37,539 bases of DNA from Armatimonadaceae bacterium. GTDB taxonomy: Bacteria; Armatimonadota; Armatimonadia; Armatimonadales; Armatimonadaceae. This document shows, piece after piece, positions 8,066 to 16,595 of this stretch; the first letter of the stretch is position 1, and each line of letters begins with the position of its first letter. Position numbers and translations under genes: made by a program. The stretch is taken from positions 1 through 37,539 of the forward strand of contig JAUJOK010000050.1 in assembly GCA_030447685.1 (NCBI GenBank), read 5' to 3'. Under the pieces are notes generated by a model. The model was not told the origin of the DNA and did not search any database. It saw only the letters and a list, made by a program, of their open reading frames with translations.

Positions 8066-8199
8066 GATATTTATTGCCCCCCTGCGGCCCGGCACTGTTT
8101 TATGTTCTGTTTGCTGCCTTTATTCTACTCACTGATAAGGTAAACTATACAGCAAACAACAAAAAATTCCTGCGCAAACTATAGTTTTTCGCCAGTTTT
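8066..8199 (-). promoter_or_regulatory. AT-rich ftsA-ftsZ spacer, possible ftsZ promoter
   Basis: This 134-base spacer is clearly AT-richer than its surroundings. On the minus strand it holds a perfect 12-base palindrome AAACTATAGTTT just after the ftsA stop, then TATAGT, TTATCA and TAGAAT, any of which could be a -10 box. None has a good -35 box at 17 bases, so the promoter is only suggested by composition and position. Confidence 0.35.
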
Positions 8200-9438
8200 T
8201 TAGTCAATTCGCCCGAAAATGTTGCGCATCCACTTGCGTATCGCAGCCATCAGACCGCCCGCCCCTTCGCGGCGCGGTATTCCTACCTGGGCCTTACCGC
8301 CGAACTGAACCAGTCCGACCGCCGTCGCATACGAGGGGCCGCCCACCGATTCCGACAGGCCGCCGATCCCGGTCGGCGAGCCGATACGGGTGGGAAGGCC
8401 GGTCATCTCCACGGCAAGCTCTTTCGTGCCCCGCAGCAGCGCGCCGCCGCCGGAAAGCACCAGACCGGCGGGCAGCAGTCCCGCGTAGTTGGAGCGGTTT
8501 ACCTCGTGGCGCACCATCTGAAGCAGCTCGTTCATGCGCGGCTCAATAATCTCGGCCAAGATACGCGTCGGCAGGGTTGTGGTTTCGTGCGCGCCCAGGC
8601 GGGTGAACGAAAAGGTTTCCGCCTCTCCGGCCAGCGCGACGATGGCGCTGCCATGGGCCGTCTTCACCCGCTCCGCCTCTTCGAGGGTCGTCCGCAGGCC
8701 CGCCGAAATGTCTTTGGTGACATAGTAGCCGCCCACCGGCAGGACGGCGGAGTGGCAGATCTCGCCGCCGATAAAGATTGCCAGGTCAGACGTGCCGCCG
8801 CCGATGTCCACCAGTACGACACCCAGATCCCGCTCGGATTCCATCAAAACGGCCTCGGCGGTGGCGATAGGCTCCAGCACCGTGTCGGCGACATGCAGGC
8901 CCGCGCGCTGCACGCACTTGGCGACGTTTTCCAGGAAGGTTTTCGCGCCGGTGACGATATGGGTTTCGACCTCCAGACGCGTGCCGCTCATGCCGACCGG
9001 CGAGCGGATACCGTTCTGCCCATCGATGCTGTAGCTGCGCGGGATGTAGTGGATGATGTCCCTATCCGGGGGAAGGACGATCACGCGCGAGTTATCCAGA
9101 ACACGATCCACGTCCTCCTGGGTCACTTCGCGGTCGGCGTGGGTGATGGCGATGACGCCGCGCGAGTTCAGTGAAGCGATATGCTCTCCCGTGACGCCCA
9201 CGACCACCGAGCGAACGTCCACGTCGGCCATGCGCTGCGCCTTCTGCACCGAGTCTTCGATGGCGCGGACCGTGGTGTCAATGTCTACGACCACGCCGCG
9301 CCGAATGCCCTGCGACGGCGACAGGCCGACGCCCAGAACATCCACGCGTCCCGCCGTCCCTTCGGCTACCTCACCGATTACCGTACAGATTTTCGTCGTC
9401 CCGATGTCGAGACCAACGACGATGTCACCCTTTGCCAC
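8200..9438 (-). CDS. ftsA: Cell division protein FtsA
   Basis: A 412-residue actin-like ATPase that tethers FtsZ filaments to the membrane. The start is a GTG at 9436-9438 with GAGG upstream. Actin-fold motifs: VVGLDIGTTKICTVIGEV (phosphate 1) at the N-terminus, VVLVDIGGGTSDLAIF (phosphate 2) in the middle, and GLVLSGGGALLRGTKELA (adenosine motif) near residue 325. The 1C domain region lies at about residues 85-165. The last 16 residues (MAAIRKWMRNIFGRID) form the amphipathic membrane-targeting helix. It starts 9 bases after the DUF1290 gene and is co-transcribed with it. Confidence 0.97.
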   Translation of the reverse strand: MAKGDIVVGLDIGTTKICTVIGEVAEGTAGRVDVLGVGLSPSQGIRRGVVVDIDTTVRAIEDSVQKAQRMADVDVRSVVVGVTGEHIASLNSRGVIAITHADREVTQEDVDRVLDNSRVIVLPPDRDIIHYIPRSYSIDGQNGIRSPVGMSGTRLEVETHIVTGAKTFLENVAKCVQRAGLHVADTVLEPIATAEAVLMESERDLGVVLVDIGGGTSDLAIFIGGEICHSAVLPVGGYYVTKDISAGLRTTLEEAERVKTAHGSAIVALAGEAETFSFTRLGAHETTTLPTRILAEIIEPRMNELLQMVRHEVNRSNYAGLLPAGLVLSGGGALLRGTKELAVEMTGLPTRIGSPTGIGGLSESVGGPSYATAVGLVQFGGKAQVGIPRREGAGGLMAAIRKWMRNIFGRID

Positions 9439-9447
9439 GTAGCATCC

Positions 9448-9834
9448 TCAATCCCCAGCGCACCGACGGGAGCTATCCTTTTTGCGCGCTAACGCCCACC
9501 GTGTCAGGTAGTAGCGGCGGATAAGCGAAAGATTCAAAAACACGCGCCCACCCAGCGCCACGACCGCCGCCAGCAGCAGGTCTACGCCGATGCGGTCGCC
9601 CAGGTACGCCAGAAACCCGGCCAAAAGCGTGTTCATCACGAACCCGGACAGGAATATGTCGTCGTGGAATTTTCCCTCTATCCCGGCGCGTATTCCGCCG
9701 CAGATCGAGTCCACGCCCGCCAGCGCCGCCAGACTCAAATACGACGCAAGTCCCGGCGGAACCGTGGCGGGCGAGATGAAAATGTACGCTATCAGAAAGC
9801 CTACGAAAAGTCCGACGATCGGCATCCAGCCCAT
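9448..9834 (-). CDS. sbp: DUF1290 / small basic protein (sbp) family membrane protein
   Basis: A 128-residue protein with hydrophobic segments at about residues 3-20 (WMPIVGLFVGFLIAYIFI), 30-50 and 65-100. The central SICGGIRAGIEGKFHDDIFLSGF is the conserved core of DUF1290, and the basic C-terminus (RRYYLTRWALARKKD) fits the name small basic protein. In Firmicutes and Actinobacteria the gene lies, as here, between the ftsQ/DUF881 region and ftsA/ftsZ. Function is unknown but the linkage implies a role at the division site or in envelope growth. It is 4 bases from the DUF881 stop and 9 bases before ftsA. Confidence 0.88.
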   Translation of the reverse strand: MGWMPIVGLFVGFLIAYIFISPATVPPGLASYLSLAALAGVDSICGGIRAGIEGKFHDDIFLSGFVMNTLLAGFLAYLGDRIGVDLLLAAVVALGGRVFLNLSLIRRYYLTRWALARKKDSSRRCAGD

Positions 9835-9838
9835 GGCT

Positions 9839-10657
9839 TTACTTTTCCGTCCGGGTCGCCTCGTCGGACTGCTTTTGCGCCTGCTCCGCTTTGTCTTCCG
9901 TGGCAGGCTTGGCCCAGCGCACCGGTGTCGGTCCGGCGTAGGCAGGAAGCGTCAGGTTTTTCGCCTTATCCACGGAAAACATCGACTTATCCGGATAGGC
10001 GTCCTGAACCCCGCCGGCGAAGGTCATGCCCGACAGCAGCGCATTCGGGTCGCCGATGGCTTTTATGGTCACGGGCACCGGCGTCGGAATGTTGTTCACG
10101 AGAACCGTCGGGCCGACGCAGCGGACGGCGGTCGTGGATACCACCCGCTGGTCATTGACGGAGATCGCTTCCGCCCCGGCGGCCTTTAGCTCGTTGAGCA
10201 CCGCCTGAATATCCTGGTCATGGATGATAAAGTTTTTCCGCAGTTCGTTGAACGTTTCCGGCGACATATCCGGCGTCTGCGGGGGCTGCTTCTGTGCGTC
10301 GCGCAGTGTCACCACGACGCCCGGCCCGGTCACGGCCACCGTGCCCGCCAGCAGATTGGCCTTTTGCAGGTCCGCGCTCAGCAGTCGTGCGGTGTCGGAT
10401 TCCGTAGTAGCCGCTCTCTGGTACTTGTTCAGGTTTAATTGCAGGTCGGCGATCTTTTTCTTCTGCTCGGCGGCGGTATCGCGCATATCGCCGTAGGCGG
10501 CGATCAGTCCGGTGATACGGGTTGTAGGAACCTGCTCCTCGCGGATACGGTCCTGGGTCTTGAGTGACAGGGCCAGCAGGCCGCCGAGCACGAAGCCCAG
10601 GGTCGTCACCGGCCATACCCACGGTTTATTGCTGATCTGCGATGTAAAAACGCTCAT
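9839..10657 (-). CDS. DUF881 family membrane-anchored protein
   Basis: About 272 residues from the ATG at 10655-10657, preceded by GGTGGGAACAGG. A GTG at 10703-10705 overlapping the ftsQ stop (GTGA) is an alternative start that adds 16 residues. One transmembrane segment (WVWPVTTLGFVLGGLLALSL, residues 12-31) is followed by a coiled-coil stretch (AEQKKKIADLQLNLNKYQ), then the DUF881 core: VTGPGVVVTLRDAQ, HDQDIQAVLNELKAAGAEAI, SVNDQRVVSTTAVRCVGPTV and PVTIKAIGDPNALLSG. The C-terminus is charged and low in complexity. DUF881 proteins are of unknown function and in Gram-positive bacteria sit beside sbp and divisome genes, as here. Confidence 0.88.
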   Translation of the reverse strand: MSVFTSQISNKPWVWPVTTLGFVLGGLLALSLKTQDRIREEQVPTTRITGLIAAYGDMRDTAAEQKKKIADLQLNLNKYQRAATTESDTARLLSADLQKANLLAGTVAVTGPGVVVTLRDAQKQPPQTPDMSPETFNELRKNFIIHDQDIQAVLNELKAAGAEAISVNDQRVVSTTAVRCVGPTVLVNNIPTPVPVTIKAIGDPNALLSGMTFAGGVQDAYPDKSMFSVDKAKNLTLPAYAGPTPVRWAKPATEDKAEQAQKQSDEATRTEK

Positions 10658-10701
10658 GGCGCTGCCTGTTCCCACCTTGCCGGTTCGGGAAAAACCGGCG
10701 T

Positions 10702-11490
10702 TCACTCCTGCGAAGACGATTCCGAAGCGGGGCGAGGAAGGATCGCGGGGGCATCGTAGGCGTAGAGGTTGACATAGGCGACATTGCCGCCCTTCAAGTC
10801 GGTGCGTCGCTCCAAAAGAAGCGCAAGCACGTTTAACTTTTTGTCCAAATCCATACCCGAGCCGAGCCGAATTTCCGCGCCACCGGTCCTATTTAAGCAT
10901 AACTTGCCCGTTCGGTCAACAACGATTTTCGACAGCGGGAAATTCCGCTGCCGCGCCGCCCAGAGTAAACAAGTGGTCGCCGCTGCCAGATCGGGGGAAA
11001 CAATTCGTTTGCCCAGCCGCACCTCGGGCTGGGTCAGCGTTTCCCAGACGATCAGCGGCAGCCCCTTTTCCGGCATACGCTCCTTGCGAAACGGCACCAG
11101 CGTATGATCCACCGTATAACAGACCGCGCCTGCCTTAACGACCGCCCATGGCTGCCGCTCGCGCACGCTCACCAGGAGATAGTCGGGCAGCAGCCGCCGC
11201 AGCGTCGCGCTGGCGACCACCGGCTCCTGCTCCACGGCCCGCTGCATACGGGCAGCCGGGAGGGAGACGATGTTGGTACGGCGTTGCAGTCCCATCCGTT
11301 CGACCACGCGCCGGGCGGGAAGCGTCTGCACCCCTTCGACCTGGACGACCCGCACCCACAGATGCGGCGAAAAGAGAACTGCCGCCGCGCAGACGCCCGC
11401 CAGCACGAGCAGCGATAAACGCAGCGCAATACGCGCATAGTTGCGCCGCCGCCGATTCCGATACCGTTCCGCACTCTGCGCGAGTGTCAT
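10702..11490 (-). CDS. ftsQ: Cell division protein FtsQ/DivIB family
   Basis: A 262-residue bitopic protein from the ATG at 11488-11490; longer frames run into ddl and carry no family features. A basic cytoplasmic tail (RNRRRRNYARIALR) precedes one transmembrane helix (LSLLVLAGVCAAAVLF, about residues 27-43). Then comes a POTRA domain (VVQVEGVQTLPARRVVERMG with SLPAARMQRAVEQEPVV, RRLLPDYLLVSVRERQPWAV, about 50-120) and the FtsQ beta domain. This is the scaffold linking early and late divisome proteins. A 145-base gap separates it from ddl and contains a GC-rich hairpin (GCGCGG repeats near 11570). The ribosome site is weak (GGTGGTGAT). Confidence 0.88.
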   Translation of the reverse strand: MTLAQSAERYRNRRRRNYARIALRLSLLVLAGVCAAAVLFSPHLWVRVVQVEGVQTLPARRVVERMGLQRRTNIVSLPAARMQRAVEQEPVVASATLRRLLPDYLLVSVRERQPWAVVKAGAVCYTVDHTLVPFRKERMPEKGLPLIVWETLTQPEVRLGKRIVSPDLAAATTCLLWAARQRNFPLSKIVVDRTGKLCLNRTGGAEIRLGSGMDLDKKLNVLALLLERRTDLKGGNVAYVNLYAYDAPAILPRPASESSSQE

Positions 11491-11635
11491 ATCACCACCG
11501 CCGACGACGCGCCGCCGACGACGCCGGTGGGAAAGGCTATGCGCCCCATCGCCCACGGAGGCCGAATGGCGCGGGCGCGGTCCCGCGCCGGTGGCTGCTG
11601 CTGGTCGGTCACCGCCGACGCTGCTGTGTCTCACG

Positions 11636-12583
11636 TCAAACCGGCCTTTCCAAAGCAAGCGCGATCAGGCGGTCCAGCAGGTCGGGAAACGGGATTCCCG
11701 CCGCCGCCGCCGCCTTGGGCAGAAGCGAAGTGGGGGTCATTCCCGGAATGGTGTTCACTTCCAGTGTCACGATTCCATCGTCGGTGGCGAACATATCGGT
11801 GCGGCTCATGCCCCGGCACCCCAGAAGCCGGTGGCAAAGCAGCGCGATTTCCCGTGCCTCGTTCGCCGCCGCCTCGTCGATGCGCGCGGGAACGATCTCC
11901 TCGGCTCCGCTTTCGCTGTACTTGGCCTGGTAGTCGAAGAAGCCATTCGGCGCGACGATTTCCACCACCGGCAGCGTCGTCAGGTCCTCGTTTCCCAGCA
12001 CGGCCACGGTTATCTCCGTGCCCTCGATGCGGTGCTCGACCAGAACGGTATCGTCATATTGAAACGCCTGGGCGAGCGCCTGGCCCAGACACGACTCATC
12101 CTTAACAACGGAACAGCCGTATGTGCTTCCCTGGCGGCTGGGCTTGACGACGACCGGATAGCCGAGTTTTTCTCCGATCTCGCCTGCTGCCCGGCGCAGA
12201 CGCCCGGTGTCGCTGCGGCTGAACACCACATCCGGGGGCATCCAGATGTTTTCCGTCGAGAGCAGTGCCTTGCAACGCACTTTGTCCATGGCGAGCGCGG
12301 AAGCAAGCACACCCGAACCGGTGTAAGGAATGTTTAAGACTTCCAGAAAACCCTGTACCGTGCCGTCTTCGCCGCCGGGGCCGTGCAGCGCGATAAAAAC
12401 TACATCGGGACGCTCCGACTCCTCCGCGACCGCTAACTGCGGCAGATCTTCTACACCGATTTCCCAGGCGATGTACCGTGTCCGGTCCAGCGAGTCGAGT
12501 ATCTGACGCCCGGTCGCCAGAGACACTTCCCGCTCGGCGGAGTTTCCGCCCATCAGCACGGCTACCTGTCTTATTTCTAACAT
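11636..12583 (-). CDS. ddl: D-alanine--D-alanine ligase
   Basis: A 315-residue ATP-grasp enzyme that joins two D-alanines for the peptidoglycan stem. Start ATG with AAGGA 8 bases upstream. Motifs: VAVLMGGNSAEREVSL (N-terminal signature), VFIALHGPGGEDGTVQG, AMDKVRCK, YPVVVKPSRQGSTYG (ATP grasp), an omega-loop region FDYQAKYSESGAEEIVPA, and the C-terminal signature RTDMFATDDGIVTLEVN with IPGMTPTSLLPK. Length and motif order match the Ddl family. It is preceded by a 74-base gap after ftsW and followed by ftsQ, the order seen in many division clusters, but murG, murC and murB are absent around it. Confidence 0.95.
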   Translation of the reverse strand: MLEIRQVAVLMGGNSAEREVSLATGRQILDSLDRTRYIAWEIGVEDLPQLAVAEESERPDVVFIALHGPGGEDGTVQGFLEVLNIPYTGSGVLASALAMDKVRCKALLSTENIWMPPDVVFSRSDTGRLRRAAGEIGEKLGYPVVVKPSRQGSTYGCSVVKDESCLGQALAQAFQYDDTVLVEHRIEGTEITVAVLGNEDLTTLPVVEIVAPNGFFDYQAKYSESGAEEIVPARIDEAAANEAREIALLCHRLLGCRGMSRTDMFATDDGIVTLEVNTIPGMTPTSLLPKAAAAAGIPFPDLLDRLIALALERPV

Positions 12584-12657
12584 TCCGTCAATTCCTTATA
12601 CAGTGGCGGCAGTTAAAGGACTTGCCTGTATACTTTTTAGCGTTTTATAGAACCGCA

Positions 12658-13941
12658 TCAACTCGGCTGGCTGTCACGGCGGCGGCCCGATGACGCACTC
12701 CGCGCGATATCTTCCCCGCCATAGGCGGCGGACGCGGCGGGAAGTCGGCTGGGTTTGCGCGTCCGCAAAAGCCGTCTCGTGTTGCGGCGGTGGCCTCGCG
12801 CGACTGTCTCCTCATAGGACGGGTTGCGTGAGATATTCAGCAGAATGCCGATAGCAACCAGCGTCGGCACCAGTGAGGAGCCGCCATAGGACAGAAACGG
12901 CAGCGGCACCCCGGTAGCCGGTAGCGACGCGGTGACGACACCGATATTGATCAGCGCCTGAACAGAGATCATGCCGGTGATGCCCGTCGCCAGCAGCGCG
13001 CCGAAGGCATTGCGGGTGCGGCGCGCAACATAAAACCCGCGCGCCGCCAGCAGCGAGAACATGAAAAGCACGCCGCAGGTTCCTACCAGGCCCATCTCCT
13101 CGCCAACGATGGCGAAGATAAAGTCCGTGCGCTGCGCGGGCAGGTTCCCCTTCAGCTTCTCGCGGCTCTGACCGAAGCCGACGCCCAATAGACCGCCCGT
13201 ACCCAGCGCGATTCGCGAATGCGTAATCTGGTAGCCCGCGCCGTTATAGTCCGCCGCCGGGTTGACAAAGGTGGTCATGCGCTTCCAGCGATAGCCGTCC
13301 GTTCCGTGGCGCAGGGCCAGGCCGACTCCGGCGAGCGCGAACACAGTCAGAAAGCCGATCATCCACCGCGCCTTCGCGCCCGCCGCGTAAAAGACCAGCA
13401 GCACGGTAAGCAGCAGGGTGACGGCGGTTCCCAGGTCCGGCTGAAGCTCTACCGGCAGGATGACGAACAGGATCACGACGCCCAGCAGCGGCACCACGCC
13501 CCGCCACAGGTTCTGCACCAGCAAGGGCCGCGCGGAAAGCACGCGCGCCAGATATATGACAACGGCCAGTTTCGCGAATTCGGACGGCTGGATTTTAATG
13601 GGACCATAGCCGATCCATCGCTGCGCGCCCTGCGCACCGTGTCCCATAACCAGCACTCCGGCCAGAAGCGCAATCGTCACCAGCAGCAGGGGCACGGCCA
13701 GCTTCGCCAGTTTCCAATAAGAGATACGCATGGCCGCGAACATGCCGATTAGCCCGATAACCGCCCAGAGCGCCTGCCGTTTTACAAAGTAGGCAGGGTC
13801 GCCGCCGGTATACTTCACCTCGGCGGCCAGCGCGTAGGAGGCATTGAACACCATCACCACGCCGCCGCCCAGCAGCAGCAGCGTGATAATGAACAGCCAC
13901 CAGTCCGGGGCAAGCGGTTGTTCCTCGGAGGTCCTGGTCAT
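12658..13941 (-). CDS. ftsW: Peptidoglycan glycosyltransferase FtsW
   Basis: A 427-residue SEDS-family polymerase with about ten transmembrane segments. Start ATG at 13939-13941 with AGGGGAG upstream. SEDS hallmarks are present: RWIGYGPIKIQPSEFAKLA, ELQPDLGTAVTLLLTVL, YQITHSRIALGTGGLLGVG, DFIFAIVGEEMGLVG, and the C-terminal ATGVPLPFLSYGGSSL. It works with the class B PBP FtsI, encoded upstream in the same cluster, to make septal peptidoglycan. The last 65 residues are an unusually Arg/Ser-rich cytoplasmic tail. It starts 19 bases after mraY; murD, which often lies between these two, is missing. RodA cannot be excluded by sequence but the location argues for FtsW. Confidence 0.95.
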   Translation of the reverse strand: MTRTSEEQPLAPDWWLFIITLLLLGGGVVMVFNASYALAAEVKYTGGDPAYFVKRQALWAVIGLIGMFAAMRISYWKLAKLAVPLLLVTIALLAGVLVMGHGAQGAQRWIGYGPIKIQPSEFAKLAVVIYLARVLSARPLLVQNLWRGVVPLLGVVILFVILPVELQPDLGTAVTLLLTVLLVFYAAGAKARWMIGFLTVFALAGVGLALRHGTDGYRWKRMTTFVNPAADYNGAGYQITHSRIALGTGGLLGVGFGQSREKLKGNLPAQRTDFIFAIVGEEMGLVGTCGVLFMFSLLAARGFYVARRTRNAFGALLATGITGMISVQALINIGVVTASLPATGVPLPFLSYGGSSLVPTLVAIGILLNISRNPSYEETVARGHRRNTRRLLRTRKPSRLPAASAAYGGEDIARSASSGRRRDSQPS

Positions 13942-13960
13942 GCGCGTGTCTCCCCTATCC

Positions 13961-15025
13961 TCATGGCATCATCCCCATCCCCAGATAACGAACCGGCGAA
14001 AGCTGCGGCGCAAGAAAAAGCCCCAGCGCGGCGGCCAGCAAACCGAGTATCCAGAAGCGTGTCACCACCCGCGTTTCCGGCCAGCCCAGCTCCTCGAAGT
14101 GATGGTGCAGCGGAGCGCGGCGGAAGACCCGGTTCGCCTTTGCGTACTCGATACCGCGCCGGACCCGCCGCCACTTGAAAACGTACCGCTGGAGCATCAT
14201 CGAGCCGATCTCCAACAGATAAACCGCGCCGACGGCCAGCAGCAGAATCTCCTGCTTGGCGGCCAAGGCGGCGGCAGCCAGTCCCATGCCCAGCGCAAGC
14301 GATCCGGTGTCTCCCATGAAGACACGAGCCGGGTGCGCATTGAACCAGAGAAATCCCGCGCAGGCCCCGGCGACCGCCCCGTAAAAGATGCCGACAATCG
14401 AAAACAGCGTGCTGACGGTGGCTGCCAGGGTCAGAGCGGCAATGCAGGTAACGCCTGCCAGCAGACCGTCCAATCCGTCGGTGAAGTTGGCCGCATTGCC
14501 GAAGGCGCAGATATACAGCAGTCCGAGCGGATAGTACCAGATGCCCAAATCCACCTGATGGCTGCCGAAGGTAAGAACCGTGGTGACTCCTGCCTGCTCG
14601 GTTGCGCCCAGAATGAGAAGAAAGCCTGCCGCGACCAGCACCTGCATCGCCAGTTTCATCCGCTCCGAGAGGCCGGCCTTGTTTTCCTTTTTACGCGCCT
14701 TGCCCAGATCGTCCATCAGCCCGATAAAGCCTGCCAGAATGAGCGTCCCTACCACCGCAGCCAGAAGCAGACGCCGCCCGCCGCCTTCCGGGGGCGCAAG
14801 CAGGCCGTGTCCCACCGCAGCGACCGCCGCCGTCCCTATGATCAGCAGGCCGCCCATTGTCGGGGTGCCCTGCTTCGCCTGGTGCGTCGCGGGGGCGTCG
14901 CCGCTTACCGGCTGCCGCGCGGAACGTCGCGCCAGCAGATTGACAAGGCCATTGCCAAACAGCAGGGCCAGCACCGCCGCCAGCAGGAACGGCATGGCAT
15001 ACAGTCCGAGTTCCAGATGATCCAT
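13961..15025 (-). CDS. mraY: Phospho-N-acetylmuramoyl-pentapeptide-transferase MraY
   Basis: A 354-residue polytopic enzyme that makes lipid I from UDP-MurNAc-pentapeptide and undecaprenyl phosphate. The start at 15023-15025 (MDHLELGLYAMPF) is chosen because the longer frame translates only repeat DNA. Motifs: GTPTMGGLLIIG, the aspartate pair in GLMDDLGKARKKENKAGLS, NFTDGLDGLLAG, the loop FMGDTGSLALG, and the catalytic histidine loop RRAPLHHHFEELGWPE. The ribosome site is a G-run inside the end of the inverted-repeat element between murF and mraY, 4 bases after the murF stop. Confidence 0.96.
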   Translation of the reverse strand: MDHLELGLYAMPFLLAAVLALLFGNGLVNLLARRSARQPVSGDAPATHQAKQGTPTMGGLLIIGTAAVAAVGHGLLAPPEGGGRRLLLAAVVGTLILAGFIGLMDDLGKARKKENKAGLSERMKLAMQVLVAAGFLLILGATEQAGVTTVLTFGSHQVDLGIWYYPLGLLYICAFGNAANFTDGLDGLLAGVTCIAALTLAATVSTLFSIVGIFYGAVAGACAGFLWFNAHPARVFMGDTGSLALGMGLAAAALAAKQEILLLAVGAVYLLEIGSMMLQRYVFKWRRVRRGIEYAKANRVFRRAPLHHHFEELGWPETRVVTRFWILGLLAAALGLFLAPQLSPVRYLGMGMMP

Positions 15026-15028
15026 GGC

Positions 15029-15225
15029 TTTAGCCCCCCCCGCCCCCAGCCGCACTGCGGCTATTGAACCGCCCTTCGGGCGTGGGAGTGCCGGAGGAGA
15101 AGCCCTCACCCCCCGTCCCCCTCTCCCCAGCTTGGGGAGAGGGGGAGATGTTTCTGGCACCCCCCGCAGGCGACGCTCGCCCCGCAGGCGACGGTCGCCC
15201 ATTATTGGGGGCGGGGGGGGCTAAA
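15029..15225. repeat. 197-bp inverted-repeat element at the murF-mraY junction
   Basis: The ends are a perfect 20-base inverted repeat, 15029-15048 and 15206-15225 (TTTAG, C8, G, C5, A). Inside are a 29-base palindrome (15117-15145, CCCCCTCTCCCC/GGGGAGAGGGGG arms around AGCTT), a small GCCC-TTC-GGGC hairpin at 15071-15081, and the 38-base repeat at 15163-15200. The element is read through by murF in frame, contributing its last 60 or so codons and its stop. Its border lies next to the mraY start. It resembles the yihY-ftsZ element in having a TAG/TAA plus C-run at its tips. Confidence 0.85.
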
Positions 15226-16595
15226 ACGGGAGGGGCCAGCGCCGCGACGATCTGCTCCATCGCCAGAGCGCGCGAGCCTTTCACCAGAACGGCGTCGCCC
15301 GGCGCAATCAGGGACGGCAGCACATCCGCCGCCGCTGCCGAGGATTCAAGTACCAGCGTCTTTTCACCCGCCCATCCCGCCGCCAGCGCCGCGTCGCCCA
15401 GCGCCCGGGTCAGCGGGCCGACCAGAACGAGCCGGTCGAGGTCGGCCCGCGCCGCCGCGCGCCCCACCGAGGCATGGCCCTCTTCGGCAAAATCGCCCAG
15501 TTCGCGCATCTCGCCCAGCACGGCGATGCGTCGGCCCGTGACCGGCATATCCCGCAACGTTTCCAGCGCGCCGATCATCGAAGTGGGCGACGCATTGTAC
15601 GCATCCGCGAGCACGGTGACGCCGCCGGGCGTGGTGACGATCTCCATGCGCAGCGCGGGCGGCGTCCACGTTTTCAGCGCGTCCGCAATAGCTTCCAGGG
15701 GTACGCCCAGCCGCCCCGCCACCGCCACCGCAAACAGGGCGTTCTCGATATTGAACCGCCCCGGCGACGGCAAGAACATTTCGGCCCGCCCCCATGGTGA
15801 GGAAACCGTGAAGCGCCAGCCGTTATCCTGCTGCGCTGCCTCTGCGGCAACAATATCGCCTGTCGCTTCTACCGCGCAGGTCAAAATCTCCCCGGCGAAG
15901 CGGCGGCGCAGGCGCGGCGTAAACTCATCCCCGCCGGGCAGAACCGCGACCCCCTGCGGGTGCAGGGCATCCAAAAGCTCCCCCTTGGCATCGGCAATGG
16001 CCTCGCGCGAACCGAGAAGCTCAACGTGCGACAGACCGATATTGGTGATGACGCCAATGGTCGGCCCGCCGATCTCAGCCAGGCGGAAAATCTGGCCCGT
16101 GCCGCGCATCCCCATCTCCAGCACCAGCGCCGTATGCCGCTCCTCCAGTCCGAATATCGTCTGCGGCACACCGATCTCGTTGTTGAAGTTCACCGCGCTT
16201 TTTTGCACAGTATAGGTTTGGCTCAGCGTCTGCGCGATCATCTCTTTCACGGTAGTTTTACCGACGCTGCCGGTCACCGCGATCACGGGAATCGGGAACG
16301 TGTCACGGTAATAGCGTGCCAGGTCGCCATAGGCGCGCAGCGTATCGAGCACGACAATATGGGGCGTATCCGTATGCAGAGTTTGCTCTACCAGAAGCGC
16401 CGCCGCGCCGCGCTCCTGGGCCGCCGGGACGTACTGATGCCCGTCGTGATTTTCGCCGCGCAGGGCAACGAACAGCGCGCCGGGCGCGAGCGTGCGCGAG
16501 TCTGTAGAAACGGAGGTTACTGCCGTTTCCGGTTCGCCACCCACCAGCGCACCCGCCGTCTCTTCCCCTATCTCCGCAAGCGTCAGTGGGCGCAC
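15030..16595 (-). CDS. murF: UDP-MurNAc-tripeptide:D-Ala-D-Ala ligase MurF, with repeat-encoded tail
   Basis: A 521-residue Mur ligase that adds D-Ala-D-Ala to UDP-MurNAc-tripeptide. The GTG start at 16593-16595 overlaps the murE stop by 13 bases, with GAGGAG upstream. Motifs: STDSRTLAPGALFVAL, the ATP site VTGSVGKTTVKEM (K113), NNEIGVPQTIFGL, EMGMRGTGQI, TNIGLSHVELLGS, RFNIENALFAVAVA, DAYNASPTSM, GDAVLVKGSRALAMEQIV. The enzyme would normally end near residue 457. The remaining 64 residues (starting PPAPNNGRPSPAGRASPAGG) are Pro/Gly/Ser-rich translation of the inverted-repeat element. I infer that insertion removed the old stop codon and that the tail is tolerated. Confidence 0.95.
   Translation of the reverse strand: MRPLTLAEIGEETAGALVGGEPETAVTSVSTDSRTLAPGALFVALRGENHDGHQYVPAAQERGAAALLVEQTLHTDTPHIVVLDTLRAYGDLARYYRDTFPIPVIAVTGSVGKTTVKEMIAQTLSQTYTVQKSAVNFNNEIGVPQTIFGLEERHTALVLEMGMRGTGQIFRLAEIGGPTIGVITNIGLSHVELLGSREAIADAKGELLDALHPQGVAVLPGGDEFTPRLRRRFAGEILTCAVEATGDIVAAEAAQQDNGWRFTVSSPWGRAEMFLPSPGRFNIENALFAVAVAGRLGVPLEAIADALKTWTPPALRMEIVTTPGGVTVLADAYNASPTSMIGALETLRDMPVTGRRIAVLGEMRELGDFAEEGHASVGRAAARADLDRLVLVGPLTRALGDAALAAGWAGEKTLVLESSAAAADVLPSLIAPGDAVLVKGSRALAMEQIVAALAPPVLAPPAPNNGRPSPAGRASPAGGARNISPSPQAGERGTGGEGFSSGTPTPEGRFNSRSAAGGGGG
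15163..15200 (-). repeat. 38-bp GCCTGCGGG repeat inside the murF tail
   Basis: This is the second copy of the repeat at 4750-4787, in inverse orientation, with one base different. It codes part of the murF tail as GRPSPAGRASPAGG. It lies inside the larger inverted-repeat element, so that element is a composite of smaller repeats. Confidence 0.8.

Noticed and set aside
13844-15067. Plus-strand open frame of 407 codons opposite ftsW and mraY
   Set aside because: Gln/Arg-rich antisense translation over two conserved genes.
15026-15202. N-terminal extension of MraY
   Set aside because: It translates repeat DNA inside murF; the real start has a ribosome site at 15023-15025.
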